Shown piece after piece: positions 7,850-15,038 of a DNA stretch of 29,301 nt (the stretch's first letter is position 1; the number at the start of each line of letters is the position of its first letter). The translations under genes and the position numbers were made by a program. This stretch comes from DASSKW01 sp035690065 (lineage in GTDB: Bacteria > Pseudomonadota > Gammaproteobacteria > Natronospirales > REEB76): contig DASSKW010000071.1 of the NCBI GenBank assembly GCA_035690065.1, forward strand, positions 1 through 29,301, read 5' to 3'. Under the pieces are notes generated by a model. That model had not been told where the DNA came from, did not search any database, and saw only the letters and a list, made by a program, of their open reading frames with translations.

Positions 7850-8866
7850 TCAGATATCGTTCCTGACGATATAAATTGGTTGCCGGGTCCCGGCGAGCAT
7901 CAATGGGGCGTTACGCTGATCATCCTGGATGACGATCAACATGTCCTGGATGCCGTCGGCGTTCGGTCGCGCATCCAACACTTCTGCAACGGGTTGCCCG
8001 TGCTCCGCGTTTTCGATTGCTATCCCCGGTGCGATTGCGTCGCCTGCAGCGCAACGCGCTCGCAGCATGTGCCGTTTAACGGCGCCGCGAAAATGGGCGC
8101 GGGCGATAATCTCCTGACCGATATAGCACCCCTTCCTGAAATTGATGGCCCCCAGTTCTTCGAGGCCGATCATCTGTGCCACGAAGTGTTCGGAGGTTTC
8201 CGGGTAGATGGTCGGTTCCATGGCAAGGATCTTTTGCCATGCCCAATGATCTTCATTGGCCGGAATCGCTCCCGCCGTCGCCAGCTTTTCCCAGATGGAA
8301 GCCAGGGATCTTGCCGGGCCTATGAGCATGAACCGCGGTGTCGTGCCATGTAGCCGCACGATCCGAATATCGTCGTGTGCTGTCACGCGGTTCATATCCC
8401 GGGGTACGGCCAATCCGGCAGCAGCAAGCAAGCGTTCGGCTGTATCACCGACCAGACCGATGTGCACATATTCGTCGCTGGCATCGCCGAGTTTGACTCT
8501 GGAGCGCAGTACATACATCGACAGACGTTTCATGACAGAAGCAAGCGTCGTGCGGGGCAACAGCAGCAGGCAACCGTCATCATGCGGCATTATGCGCAGC
8601 ACACTGACCACCCGGCCTTTCGCATTACTATGGGAACTCAGTTGGCTGGTGTCCGGACTGAGCGCATCGATGTCGGTGCTGAGTTGTCCCTGCAGGAACC
8701 TGCGCGTATCGGCGCCTTCCACGGCGATGATGCCCTCGCCGGAAAGATCCACAAGGGTAGCAGCTGTCGCTGCAGGTCTAGCAGCAGCAGTGGCGAAGCC
8801 GGTCAGGCGGCCGCCGTCGAAACAGGCGCCCTGGCCTGCCAGGAATGTTTGCCAATTGGGGTTCAT
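7850..8866 (-). CDS. ygfZ: Folate-binding protein YgfZ (Fe-S cluster enzyme maintenance)
   Basis: A tetrahydrofolate-binding protein related to the glycine-cleavage T protein (GcvT) and to mitochondrial IBA57. In E. coli it is needed for full activity of several Fe-S enzymes such as MiaB. The 338-aa protein has the N-terminal GcvT-like fold with IIAVEGADTRRFLQGQLSTD (about 46-65) and the diagnostic motif KGCYIGQE at 245-252, with the conserved Cys at 247. A short C-terminal barrel follows. The start ATG at 8866 gives MNPNWQTFL. It is divergent from the sdh operon, which fits a role near an Fe-S respiratory enzyme, and convergent with the RNA methyltransferase gene. Confidence 0.93.
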   Translation of the reverse strand: MNPNWQTFLAGQGACFDGGRLTGFATAAARPAATAATLVDLSGEGIIAVEGADTRRFLQGQLSTDIDALSPDTSQLSSHSNAKGRVVSVLRIMPHDDGCLLLLPRTTLASVMKRLSMYVLRSRVKLGDASDEYVHIGLVGDTAERLLAAAGLAVPRDMNRVTAHDDIRIVRLHGTTPRFMLIGPARSLASIWEKLATAGAIPANEDHWAWQKILAMEPTIYPETSEHFVAQMIGLEELGAINFRKGCYIGQEIIARAHFRGAVKRHMLRARCAAGDAIAPGIAIENAEHGQPVAEVLDARPNADGIQDMLIVIQDDQRNAPLMLAGTRQPIYIVRNDI

Positions 8867-8892
8867 GTCCGGGCCGATGTGGATGGCACATT

Positions 8893-8921
8893 ATGATAGG
8901 GCCACTTGAGGCTGTTGTCAG
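8893..8921 (-). promoter_or_regulatory. Putative sigma-70-type promoter of ygfZ
   Basis: Read on the minus strand: CTGACA (-35, 8921-8916) and TATCAT (-10, 8898-8893) with a 17-base spacer; each hexamer matches the consensus at five of six positions. It lies about 27 bp ahead of the ygfZ start in the 116-bp divergent gap. Confidence 0.55.
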
Positions 8922-8950
8922 CGCGACCTGCAGCCGCCCGGCTTTGGGTG

Positions 8951-8956
8951 TAAAAT
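8951..8956 (+). promoter_or_regulatory. Putative -10 element for the sdh operon
   Basis: TAAAAT lies 26 bp before the first sdh-operon start. The hexamer at a 17-base spacing upstream (CTGCAG) is a poor -35, so either an activator is needed or the true promoter is elsewhere in the divergent gap. Confidence 0.3.
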
Positions 8957-8982
8957 GGCACATTCAGTCCCATAGCACTCGC

Positions 8983-9150
8983 ATGTCCGACACAACAACA
9001 AAAAACCAGCCTGCCCCGGTCCCGCCTCCACACGAGCGCGATGCGGAACTGAACCAGTCGTCCAAACCCCGGGAATTCGGTGGCCCCAAAGGTCCCGAGC
9101 CGACCCGCTATGGCGATTGGGAGAAGGGAGGCCGCTGCATAGATTTCTAG
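8983..9150 (+). CDS. Succinate dehydrogenase assembly factor 4-like protein (DUF1674)
   Basis: A 55-aa protein starting MSDTTTKNQPAP. Its last 24 residues carry the hallmark of the DUF1674/SDHAF4 family: EFGGPKGPEPTRYGDWEKGG followed by RCIDF at the very C-terminus. In mitochondria SDHAF4 binds the flavinylated SdhA subunit and promotes complex II assembly. The first half is proline-rich and charged and is probably disordered. I chose the ATG at 8983; the frame is open further upstream but that overlaps the divergent ygfZ start. Its place 84 bp before sdhC, on the same strand, supports the assignment by context. Confidence 0.85.
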   Translation: MSDTTTKNQPAPVPPPHERDAELNQSSKPREFGGPKGPEPTRYGDWEKGGRCIDF

Positions 9151-9152
9151 CA

Positions 9153-9197
9153 ACAGCCCTGCAGTGATGCCACGGCATGAAGTGGTCGCGGGGCTGT
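9153..9197 (+). other. Stem-loop in the leader between the SDHAF4-like gene and sdhC
   Basis: ACAGCCC (9153-9159) pairs with GGGCTGT (9191-9197). Inside it ATGCC (9167-9171) can pair with GGCAT (9174-9178). The sdhC ribosome-binding site (AGAGAGG) is 3' of the structure and free. It could modulate relative expression of the assembly factor and sdhC. No T run follows. Confidence 0.35.
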
Positions 9198-9234
9198 ATA
9201 TCCCGAATCGAGACGGATTCAGAGAGGTAAAACG

Positions 9235-9630
9235 ATGGCGACAGACAATCGGCCCACATCGCCGCATCTGGGTATCTACCGCTGGCAGATCACCTCGACC
9301 ATGTCCATCCTGCATCGCGCGACTGGCATCGCACTCGCGGTCGGTAGCCTGGCACTGGTTTACTGGTTCATCGCTACTGCCATGGGTCCGGATACTTATG
9401 CTACTGCGCATGCGTTATTCGGCACCTGGATCGGACAACTGCTGATGTGGGGTTGGACCTTCTCGCTTTTCTACCACCTTTGCAATGGCATCCGGCACCT
9501 GTTCTGGGATGCGGGGAAGGGATTCGAGATCAAGGAATTCTACGCATCCGGCTATACGGTCTGGGTGATTGCAACGGGTTTGACGGTGATCACGATCGTG
9601 CTCGCGTACCTGAAAGGGGGTGCAGCATGA
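9235..9630 (+). CDS. sdhC: Succinate dehydrogenase cytochrome b556 subunit SdhC
   Basis: A 131-aa membrane anchor of complex II that binds heme b and ubiquinone together with SdhD. It starts MATDNRPTSPHLGIYRWQIT, then TSIxHRATG-like STMSILHRATGIAL (about 21-34), the conserved quinone-site region. Three hydrophobic helices follow, near 31-50, 65-90 and 105-127. His81, in FYHLCNGIRHLFWD, is in the position of the heme ligand of E. coli SdhC (His84), with His88 seven residues on, as in E. coli. A good ribosome-binding site (GAGAGGT) lies nine bases before the ATG. The stop overlaps the sdhD start by 4 bp. Confidence 0.95.
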   Translation: MATDNRPTSPHLGIYRWQITSTMSILHRATGIALAVGSLALVYWFIATAMGPDTYATAHALFGTWIGQLLMWGWTFSLFYHLCNGIRHLFWDAGKGFEIKEFYASGYTVWVIATGLTVITIVLAYLKGGAA

Positions 9631-10007
9631 GTCTGCGTACTCCTCTGGCACGCGCGCGTGGATTAGGTTCGGCGAAAGAAGGTACGGCGCACTGGATGTC
9701 ACAGCGTATCTCGGCGCTGGCGTTGATCCCGTTGACGTTGTGGTTCGCCTACAGCGTATTGCTCCTCATGCATGCTGGCTATGCCCAGACCTATGCCTGG
9801 ATACATGCGCCACTGGTCTCGGTGCTGTTGGTGATTCTGATCGGTACCGCTTTCTACCATGCTTATCTTGGCTTGCAAGTGGTGATCGAGGATTATGTGC
9901 ATGGTGAATTGTCCAAGTTCAGTTCACTGTTGCTGATCAGGTTCTTGTGCGTACTGCTCGCGCTCAGCGGTATCTTCGCCGTGCTGCGTATCGCTTTCGG
10001 AGGCTGA
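9627..10007 (+). CDS. sdhD: Succinate dehydrogenase hydrophobic membrane anchor SdhD
   Basis: A 126-aa integral membrane protein that completes the heme and quinone site of complex II. It begins MSLRTPLARARGLGSAKEGTAHWMSQR, with the conserved G-S-A-K-x-G-x-x-H-W/Q-R motif of the family. Three transmembrane helices are visible, about 28-50, 59-85 and 97-122. His78 in FYHAYLGLQVVIEDYVH is in the heme-ligand position, and the following Asp-Tyr (89-90) is in the quinone-site position. The ATG at 9627 overlaps the sdhC stop (ATGA). sdhA follows five bases after the stop. Confidence 0.94.
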   Translation: MSLRTPLARARGLGSAKEGTAHWMSQRISALALIPLTLWFAYSVLLLMHAGYAQTYAWIHAPLVSVLLVILIGTAFYHAYLGLQVVIEDYVHGELSKFSSLLLIRFLCVLLALSGIFAVLRIAFGG

Positions 10008-10012
10008 ACAAG

Positions 10013-11800
10013 ATGGCGAATGCCTATAAATTGATTGATCACGTGTACGATGTGGTGGTAGTCGGTGCGGGTGGCGCCGGTTTGCGCGCCACGCTGGGAT
10101 TGGCGGAAGCGGGCCTGTCCACCGCCAACATTACCAAGGTGTTCCCGACCCGCAGCCATACGGTAGCAGCGCAGGGCGGCATCAGCGCTTCGCTCGGCAA
10201 CATGGGCGAAGACGATTGGCGCTGGCACATGTATGACACGGTGAAGGGCGGCGATTATCTGGGCGACCAGGATGCCATCGAGTACATGACCCGCGAAGCG
10301 GTGCCGGCGGTGATCGAACTGGAACACTACGGTGTGCCTTTCTCGCGTACTGAAGAAGGCAAGATCTACCAGCGCCCGTTCGGCGGCATGACCACGCATT
10401 TCGGCGAAGGTACGGCGCATCGCACCTGTGCAGCGGCGGATCGTACCGGGCATGCGATGCTGCATACGTTGTACCAACAGAGCCTGAAACATCAGGCGGA
10501 ATTTTTCATCGAATATTTCGCCATCGATCTGCTGATGGAGGATGGCGTGTGTCGCGGCGTGATCGCCTGGGATCTCACCACTGGACAACTGCATCGTTTC
10601 CTGGCGCAGCAGGTCATCCTGGCCACCGGTGGTTATGGCCGCGCATATTTCTCTTGCACTTCGGCACACACCTGCACTGGCGATGGCAATGGCATGGTCT
10701 TGCGTGCCGGATTGCCGCTGCAGGACATGGAATTCGTGCAATTCCATCCCACCGGCATCTATGGTGCCGGTTGTCTTATCACCGAAGGTTCACGCGGTGA
10801 GGGCGGCTATCTCACCAATTCGGAAGGTGAACGCTTCATGGAGCGTTATGCGCCGAACGCCAAGGATCTGGCTTCGCGTGACGTCGTGAGCCGTGCCATG
10901 ACCATCGAGATCCGCGAAGGCCGCGGTGTAGGCCCGGAGAAGGATCATATCTTCCTCAATCTACAGCATCTCGGACCCGAGGTGTTGCATGAGCGATTGC
11001 CGGGTATTTCCGAGACCGCGCGCATCTTCGCCGGTGTCGATGTCAGCAAGCAGCCGATTCCGGTGTTGCCGACCGTGCATTACAACATGGGCGGTATCCC
11101 GACCAATTACCACGGCGAAGCGATGACCCTGAAAGACGGTAATCCGGATACGGTAGTGCCGGGCCTGATGGCGATCGGTGAAGCAGCCTGCGTATCCGTG
11201 CATGGCGGAAATCGCCTGGGCTCGAATTCATTGCTCGACCTGGTAGTGTTTGGACGCGCTTCGGCGCAGCGTTGTGCCGAGACCACGAAGCCCGGCGATA
11301 CCTCGCGCAATATCCCGACCGCGGCGACCGAGAAAGTCCTCGATCGGTTCGATAGACTGCGGCATGCCGATGGTTCGCAATCGACCGCACAGATCCGTCT
11401 GCGGATGCAGAAAGTGATGCAGTCGGATGCAGCAGTATTCCGTACCGGCAAGACGCTGGCAGAAGGCAAACAGCGTCTGAAACAGGTATTTGATTCTTTC
11501 GCCGATGTGAAGGTTTCGGATCGTTCGCTGATCTGGAACAGCGATCTGGCCGAGACGCTGGAACTGGATAACCTGCTCAGTTGTGCCACTGTCACCATGG
11601 ATGGAGCGGTCAATCGTACCGAGAGCCGTGGTGCGCATGCGCGTGAAGATTTTCCGGATCGTGACGACAAGAACTGGATGAAGCACACGTTGGCCTGGTT
11701 GAACCAGGATGGCAGCGTGAAACTGGATTACCGTCCGGTACACAGTTACACGATGTCGGATGAGATCAAACCGTTTCCGCCCAAGAAGCGGGTTTATTGA
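10013..11800 (+). CDS. sdhA: Succinate dehydrogenase flavoprotein subunit SdhA
   Basis: The catalytic subunit of complex II (succinate to fumarate, electrons to FAD), 595 aa. The FAD dinucleotide-binding motif GAGGAG is at 18-23. His49 in TRSHTVAAQGG is the expected site of covalent flavin attachment. The capping domain and active-site segments include HFGEGTAHRTCAAADRTGH, FHPTGIYGAGCLITEGSRGEGG and HGGNRLGSNSLLDL. The tail has the usual KxLAWLxxDGSVxLDYRPV form. I chose the ATG at 10013 because GGAGG stands 8 bases before it. The open frame extends 22 codons further into sdhD but those residues are not SdhA-like. The neighbouring SDHAF4-like and SdhE genes would serve its flavinylation and assembly. 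Confidence 0.97.
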   Translation: MANAYKLIDHVYDVVVVGAGGAGLRATLGLAEAGLSTANITKVFPTRSHTVAAQGGISASLGNMGEDDWRWHMYDTVKGGDYLGDQDAIEYMTREAVPAVIELEHYGVPFSRTEEGKIYQRPFGGMTTHFGEGTAHRTCAAADRTGHAMLHTLYQQSLKHQAEFFIEYFAIDLLMEDGVCRGVIAWDLTTGQLHRFLAQQVILATGGYGRAYFSCTSAHTCTGDGNGMVLRAGLPLQDMEFVQFHPTGIYGAGCLITEGSRGEGGYLTNSEGERFMERYAPNAKDLASRDVVSRAMTIEIREGRGVGPEKDHIFLNLQHLGPEVLHERLPGISETARIFAGVDVSKQPIPVLPTVHYNMGGIPTNYHGEAMTLKDGNPDTVVPGLMAIGEAACVSVHGGNRLGSNSLLDLVVFGRASAQRCAETTKPGDTSRNIPTAATEKVLDRFDRLRHADGSQSTAQIRLRMQKVMQSDAAVFRTGKTLAEGKQRLKQVFDSFADVKVSDRSLIWNSDLAETLELDNLLSCATVTMDGAVNRTESRGAHAREDFPDRDDKNWMKHTLAWLNQDGSVKLDYRPVHSYTMSDEIKPFPPKKRVY

Positions 11801-11827
11801 GATTCACTTAATTCAAGGGTTGCAAGC

Positions 11828-12607
11828 ATGGCTGAATTCAGACTGCCGAAGAATTCCCGGGTCCGGGAAGGCAAGACCCACAAGGCCGCGCAGGATGCGA
11901 AGAACCTGAAGCGGTTCCGTATCTATCGTTATGATCCGGATAGCGGCAATAATCCAAGCATAGACACGTATGAAGTGGACATGGACAAATGCGGGCCGAT
12001 GGTCCTGGATGCGCTGCTCAAGATCAAGAACGAGATCGATCCGACACTGACCTTGCGTCGTTCCTGCCGGGAAGGGATCTGCGGTTCCTGTGCGATGAAC
12101 ATAGATGGCACCAACACGCTGGCCTGTACCAAGGCTTGCAGCGATATGTCAGGCGACGTGAAGATCTACCCATTGCCGCACATGCCGGTAGTCAAGGATC
12201 TGGTGCCTGATCTCACGCATTTCTATGCGCAATATGCTTCCATCAAACCCTGGATACGCACCCAGTCCGCGCCGCCAGACCGTGAGCGCCTGCAATCCAA
12301 GGAGGAGCGCGAGAAGCTCGATGGGCTGTACGAATGCATCCTGTGTGCGTGTTGTTCGACGGCTTGCCCAAGCTACTGGTGGAATCCGGAGCGTTATCTT
12401 GGCCCCGCCATCCTGTTGCAGGCGTATCGCTGGATCGCGGACAGCCGCGATGAGGCTACTGGCGAACGACTGGATGATTTGCAGGATCCATTCAAGCTGT
12501 ATCGTTGCCATACCATCATGAACTGCACGCGTACCTGCCCGAAGGGACTGAATCCTGCCAAGGCGATCGCGGAGATCAAGAAATTAATGGCCGAACGCCA
12601 GCACTAG
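11828..12607 (+). CDS. sdhB: Succinate dehydrogenase iron-sulfur subunit SdhB
   Basis: Carries electrons from FAD to the quinone site through three clusters. All ligands are visible in the 259-aa protein: the 2Fe-2S cysteines C80, C85, C88 and C100 in RRSCREGICGSCAMN...LAC; the 4Fe-4S cysteines C170, C173, C176 and C180 in ECILCACCSTACPS; and the 3Fe-4S cysteines C227, C233 and C237 in CHTIMNCTRTCPKG. The N-terminus is about 20 residues longer than in E. coli SdhB (238 aa), with a charged stretch before KRFRIYRYDPD. A modest AAGGG ribosome-binding site precedes the ATG. It follows sdhA by 27 bp. Confidence 0.97.
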   Translation: MAEFRLPKNSRVREGKTHKAAQDAKNLKRFRIYRYDPDSGNNPSIDTYEVDMDKCGPMVLDALLKIKNEIDPTLTLRRSCREGICGSCAMNIDGTNTLACTKACSDMSGDVKIYPLPHMPVVKDLVPDLTHFYAQYASIKPWIRTQSAPPDRERLQSKEEREKLDGLYECILCACCSTACPSYWWNPERYLGPAILLQAYRWIADSRDEATGERLDDLQDPFKLYRCHTIMNCTRTCPKGLNPAKAIAEIKKLMAERQH

Positions 12608-12620
12608 TACCTTATACATC

Positions 12621-12863
12621 ATGAGTGAAATGTCACGTCTGCGCTGGCATTGCCGGCGCGGCATGAAAGAGCTGGATGTCGTGCTGGAAGGGTATCTGGC
12701 TCGATATTATGCGGATGCATCGGCAGAAGACCGCAAGGCATTCGAGGCTTTGCTTGAACTGCCCGACCCCGAGTTGCTGTATCAACTGACTGGCCGCATG
12801 CCGTCCGCTGACGAACCTCAAACCCGTGTCATCGAAATCTTACGTCGAACCGCTCATCCTTGA
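12621..12863 (+). CDS. sdhE: FAD assembly factor SdhE
   Basis: An 80-aa protein of the SdhE/YgfY/SDHAF2 family that promotes covalent attachment of FAD to SdhA. The signature R-G-M-x-E motif appears as HCRRGMKELD near residues 10-19. The five-helix layout and C-terminal EPQTRVIEILRR fit the family. It begins 13 bp after sdhB, in the same operon as its target. Its 3' end overlaps the next gene by 38 bp if the GTG at 12826 is the true start. Confidence 0.94.
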   Translation: MSEMSRLRWHCRRGMKELDVVLEGYLARYYADASAEDRKAFEALLELPDPELLYQLTGRMPSADEPQTRVIEILRRTAHP

Positions 12864-13260
12864 GGTCCGGCCGTCGCGCCTGATCGCTATGCTGGTGCTG
12901 ACGATCCACGTGATGGCCGCGCTGGTCTGCGTGCAAGTGCCGATTCCCCTGTTTAGCCGCCTGGTACTATTGCTGGCTGTGATCGGCAGTCTGGTATGCA
13001 ACGGCGTTTTATACCGCAGGCGCACACCGCGGCGTCTGTCATGGTCACTGGAGCAGGGTTGGCGCATCACCAGTCGTGATGGTCAGGAACTTGAAGTCGA
13101 GTTGCTGCCGGAACTGTATCTGGGAGCCTGGCTGGTGATCGTCCGTTTCCGGGATAACACGAAAAAGACGCATACGGTGATGCTGGCACAGGATAGCGCA
13201 CGTCTGGATGGCTTGCGGCGCTTGCGGGTGCTATTGCGTTACGGCGTACCGAAACACTGA
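12826..13260 (+). CDS. YgfX-like inner-membrane protein
   Basis: A 144-aa protein with the layout of the YgfX (CptA) family: a short cytoplasmic N-terminus (YVEPLILEVRPSR), two membrane segments at about 19-37 and 43-61, then a basic stretch (YRRRTPRR) and a beta-rich cytoplasmic domain (SLEQGWRITSRDGQELEVELL). The C-terminal ARLDGLRRLRVLLRYG matches the family's Arg-rich end. In E. coli ygfX is the partner of sdhE (ygfY). It has been reported as a toxin acting on cytoskeletal proteins, although that view is debated. I chose the GTG at 12826; no strong ribosome-binding site is seen, and translation is probably coupled to sdhE. Its stop is separated by one base from the nadB stop on the other strand. 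Confidence 0.78.
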   Translation: MSSKSYVEPLILEVRPSRLIAMLVLTIHVMAALVCVQVPIPLFSRLVLLLAVIGSLVCNGVLYRRRTPRRLSWSLEQGWRITSRDGQELEVELLPELYLGAWLVIVRFRDNTKKTHTVMLAQDSARLDGLRRLRVLLRYGVPKH

Positions 13261-13261
13261 C

Positions 13262-14899
13262 TTATTGCCATTTCACTTCGAGATGATTACCGGCGAAGTT
13301 GGTCGGTACCAGGACGGTGCTGCGCGGGATGCGCCGGGTATCGGGTTCCGGGTAATCCAGAGTGTAATGCAAGCCACGACTCTCGCGTCGCAATGTCGCA
13401 GACTGCACGATCAATCTTGCGACTTGTGCCAGGTTACGCAGTTCGATCAGGTCATTATTGATGCGGAAGTTTCCGTAGTATTCCTCTATCTCGTGCAATA
13501 GTAGTTCGACGCGACTTGCGGCGCGTTTCAGACGTTTGTTGGTACGCACGATGCCAACATAGTCCCACATGAAGTGGCGCAGTTCGTTCCAGTTATGCGA
13601 GACCACGACTTCCTCGTCGGAGTCAGTCACTCGACTCTCATCCCATTTCGGTAACGTATCTGGCAGCTCAGGTGCATTGTCATTGGCGACGATGTCGCGT
13701 GCTGCCGCGGCACCGAATACCAGACATTCCAGCAACGAGTTACTCGCCATGCGGTTGGCACCATGCAGGCCGGTGAAGGCGGTCTCGCCGATAGCGTACA
13801 GACCGGGCAGATCGGTGCGCCCATGCAAATCGGTGAGTATGCCTCCGCAAGTGTAGTGCGCGGCGGGCACCACGGGGATCGGGCCGGCCGCCATGTCGAA
13901 ACCGAACTCCAGGCAGCGTGCATAGATGGTGGGGAAATGTTCCTGGATGAATTCTTTCGGCCGGTGACTGATGTCGAGCAGGACATACTCGGCGCCGAGT
14001 CGTTTCATCTCGTGATCGATGGCGCGTGCCACGATGTCGCGCGGCGCCAGTTCTGCACGCTGATCAAACCTCTGCATGAACGGTGTGCCGTCCGGCAACA
14101 ACAATCTGCCACCTTCGCCGCGTACCGCTTCGCTGATGAGAAAAGATTTGGCGGCAGGGTGGTACAGGCAGGTGGGATGGAACTGCATGAATTCCATGTT
14201 GCCGACCCGGCAACCGGCACGCCAGGCCATGGCGATGCCGTCGCCGGTCGAGCTGTCAGGATTGGTAGTGTAGAGATAGACCTTGTTGGCACCGCCGGTA
14301 GCGAGTGCTACATACCGCGCACCGATGGTACGGACCCGCTGTTTGCGCTGGTCGAGCAGGTAAGCGCCGTAACAGCGCGAATCCGGCAAGCCGAGTTTGC
14401 TCGTAGTGATCAAGTCCACGGCCAGGTGGTTATCCAGCAGCGTGACGTTGGGACGCTGCCGTACCAGACCCTCCAGGGTGGTCTCGATCTCGCGGCCGGT
14501 GGCATCGGCCGCATGCACTACGCGACGATGGCTGTGGCCACCCTCACGGGTCAGATGATAGGCCCCGGCTTCATTGGCAGTCTGCTCGCGGGTGAAACGC
14601 ACGCCCTGATCGATGAGCCAGCGGATGCAGTCGGGGCCCTGTTCGACCACATAACGGACCACTGCCGGGTCACACAGTCCGGCGCCTGCGTTGAGGGTGT
14701 CTTCGATATGGGATTCGATCGAATCGGTCTCGTCGAGCACCGCCGAGATCCCGCCCTGGGCATAGAGTGTGCTACCTTCGGACAGATCCCCCTTGGCAAC
14801 CAGGGCGATCCTGAAATGCGGCGGCAGGCGCAAAGCCAGGCTAAGCCCGGCTGCGCCACTGCCCAGAATCAGTACATCGAAACCCATCGCCTGCCGCAT
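13262..14899 (-). CDS. nadB: L-aspartate oxidase NadB
   Basis: A flavoenzyme that oxidises aspartate to iminoaspartate, the first step of de novo NAD synthesis; NadA is not in the window. It belongs to the SdhA/FrdA flavoprotein family. The 545-aa protein has GSGAAGLSLAL (FAD loop near the N-terminus), the STLYAQGGISAVL segment, HSHRRVVHAADATG, FMQFHPTCLY, SEAVRGEGG and HGANRMASNSLLECLVFG. The aspartate-oxidase type replaces the His-flavin site seen in SdhA (TLYAQGG rather than SHTVAAQGG). The start ATG at 14899 has AAGGA 8 bases upstream. A second ATG four codons later (14887) is less likely. As in E. coli and Pseudomonas, it is divergent from rpoE/algU. Confidence 0.96.
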   Translation of the reverse strand: MRQAMGFDVLILGSGAAGLSLALRLPPHFRIALVAKGDLSEGSTLYAQGGISAVLDETDSIESHIEDTLNAGAGLCDPAVVRYVVEQGPDCIRWLIDQGVRFTREQTANEAGAYHLTREGGHSHRRVVHAADATGREIETTLEGLVRQRPNVTLLDNHLAVDLITTSKLGLPDSRCYGAYLLDQRKQRVRTIGARYVALATGGANKVYLYTTNPDSSTGDGIAMAWRAGCRVGNMEFMQFHPTCLYHPAAKSFLISEAVRGEGGRLLLPDGTPFMQRFDQRAELAPRDIVARAIDHEMKRLGAEYVLLDISHRPKEFIQEHFPTIYARCLEFGFDMAAGPIPVVPAAHYTCGGILTDLHGRTDLPGLYAIGETAFTGLHGANRMASNSLLECLVFGAAAARDIVANDNAPELPDTLPKWDESRVTDSDEEVVVSHNWNELRHFMWDYVGIVRTNKRLKRAASRVELLLHEIEEYYGNFRINNDLIELRNLAQVARLIVQSATLRRESRGLHYTLDYPEPDTRRIPRSTVLVPTNFAGNHLEVKWQ

Positions 14900-14999
14900 G
14901 GTCCGGGGTCCTTGGGGGCTGCTAGAATGGACGCTACTGTCCCCGCGGGAACTGGTGTTCCGCAAGGACGCGAAATATACCCGCAACTCTCTGGTTTGG

Positions 15000-15027
15000 C
15001 GAACTATTTTCTACCCCATTTGTCTAT
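15000..15027 (+). promoter_or_regulatory. Putative sigma-E-type promoter upstream of rpoE
   Basis: CGAACTA (15000-15006) and GTCTAT (15022-15027) are separated by 15 bases. This closely matches the RpoE/AlgU consensus GGAACTT-N15/16-GTCTAA, with two mismatches in the upstream element and one in the downstream element. It would make rpoE autoregulated, as is known for E. coli rpoE and Pseudomonas algU. The expected transcript would begin near 15033. Confidence 0.65.
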
Positions 15028-15038
15028 GAGCACAGCGG

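Noticed and set aside
7685..8353. A 222-codon plus-strand frame spanning the palindromic repeat and the 3' part of ygfZ.
   Set aside because: It is antisense to the YgfZ motif region and begins inside the repeat, so it is not a credible gene.
9947..10012. Upstream start for sdhA at 9947.
   Set aside because: The extra 22 residues are encoded in the 3' end of sdhD, and GGAGG is correctly spaced from the ATG at 10013.
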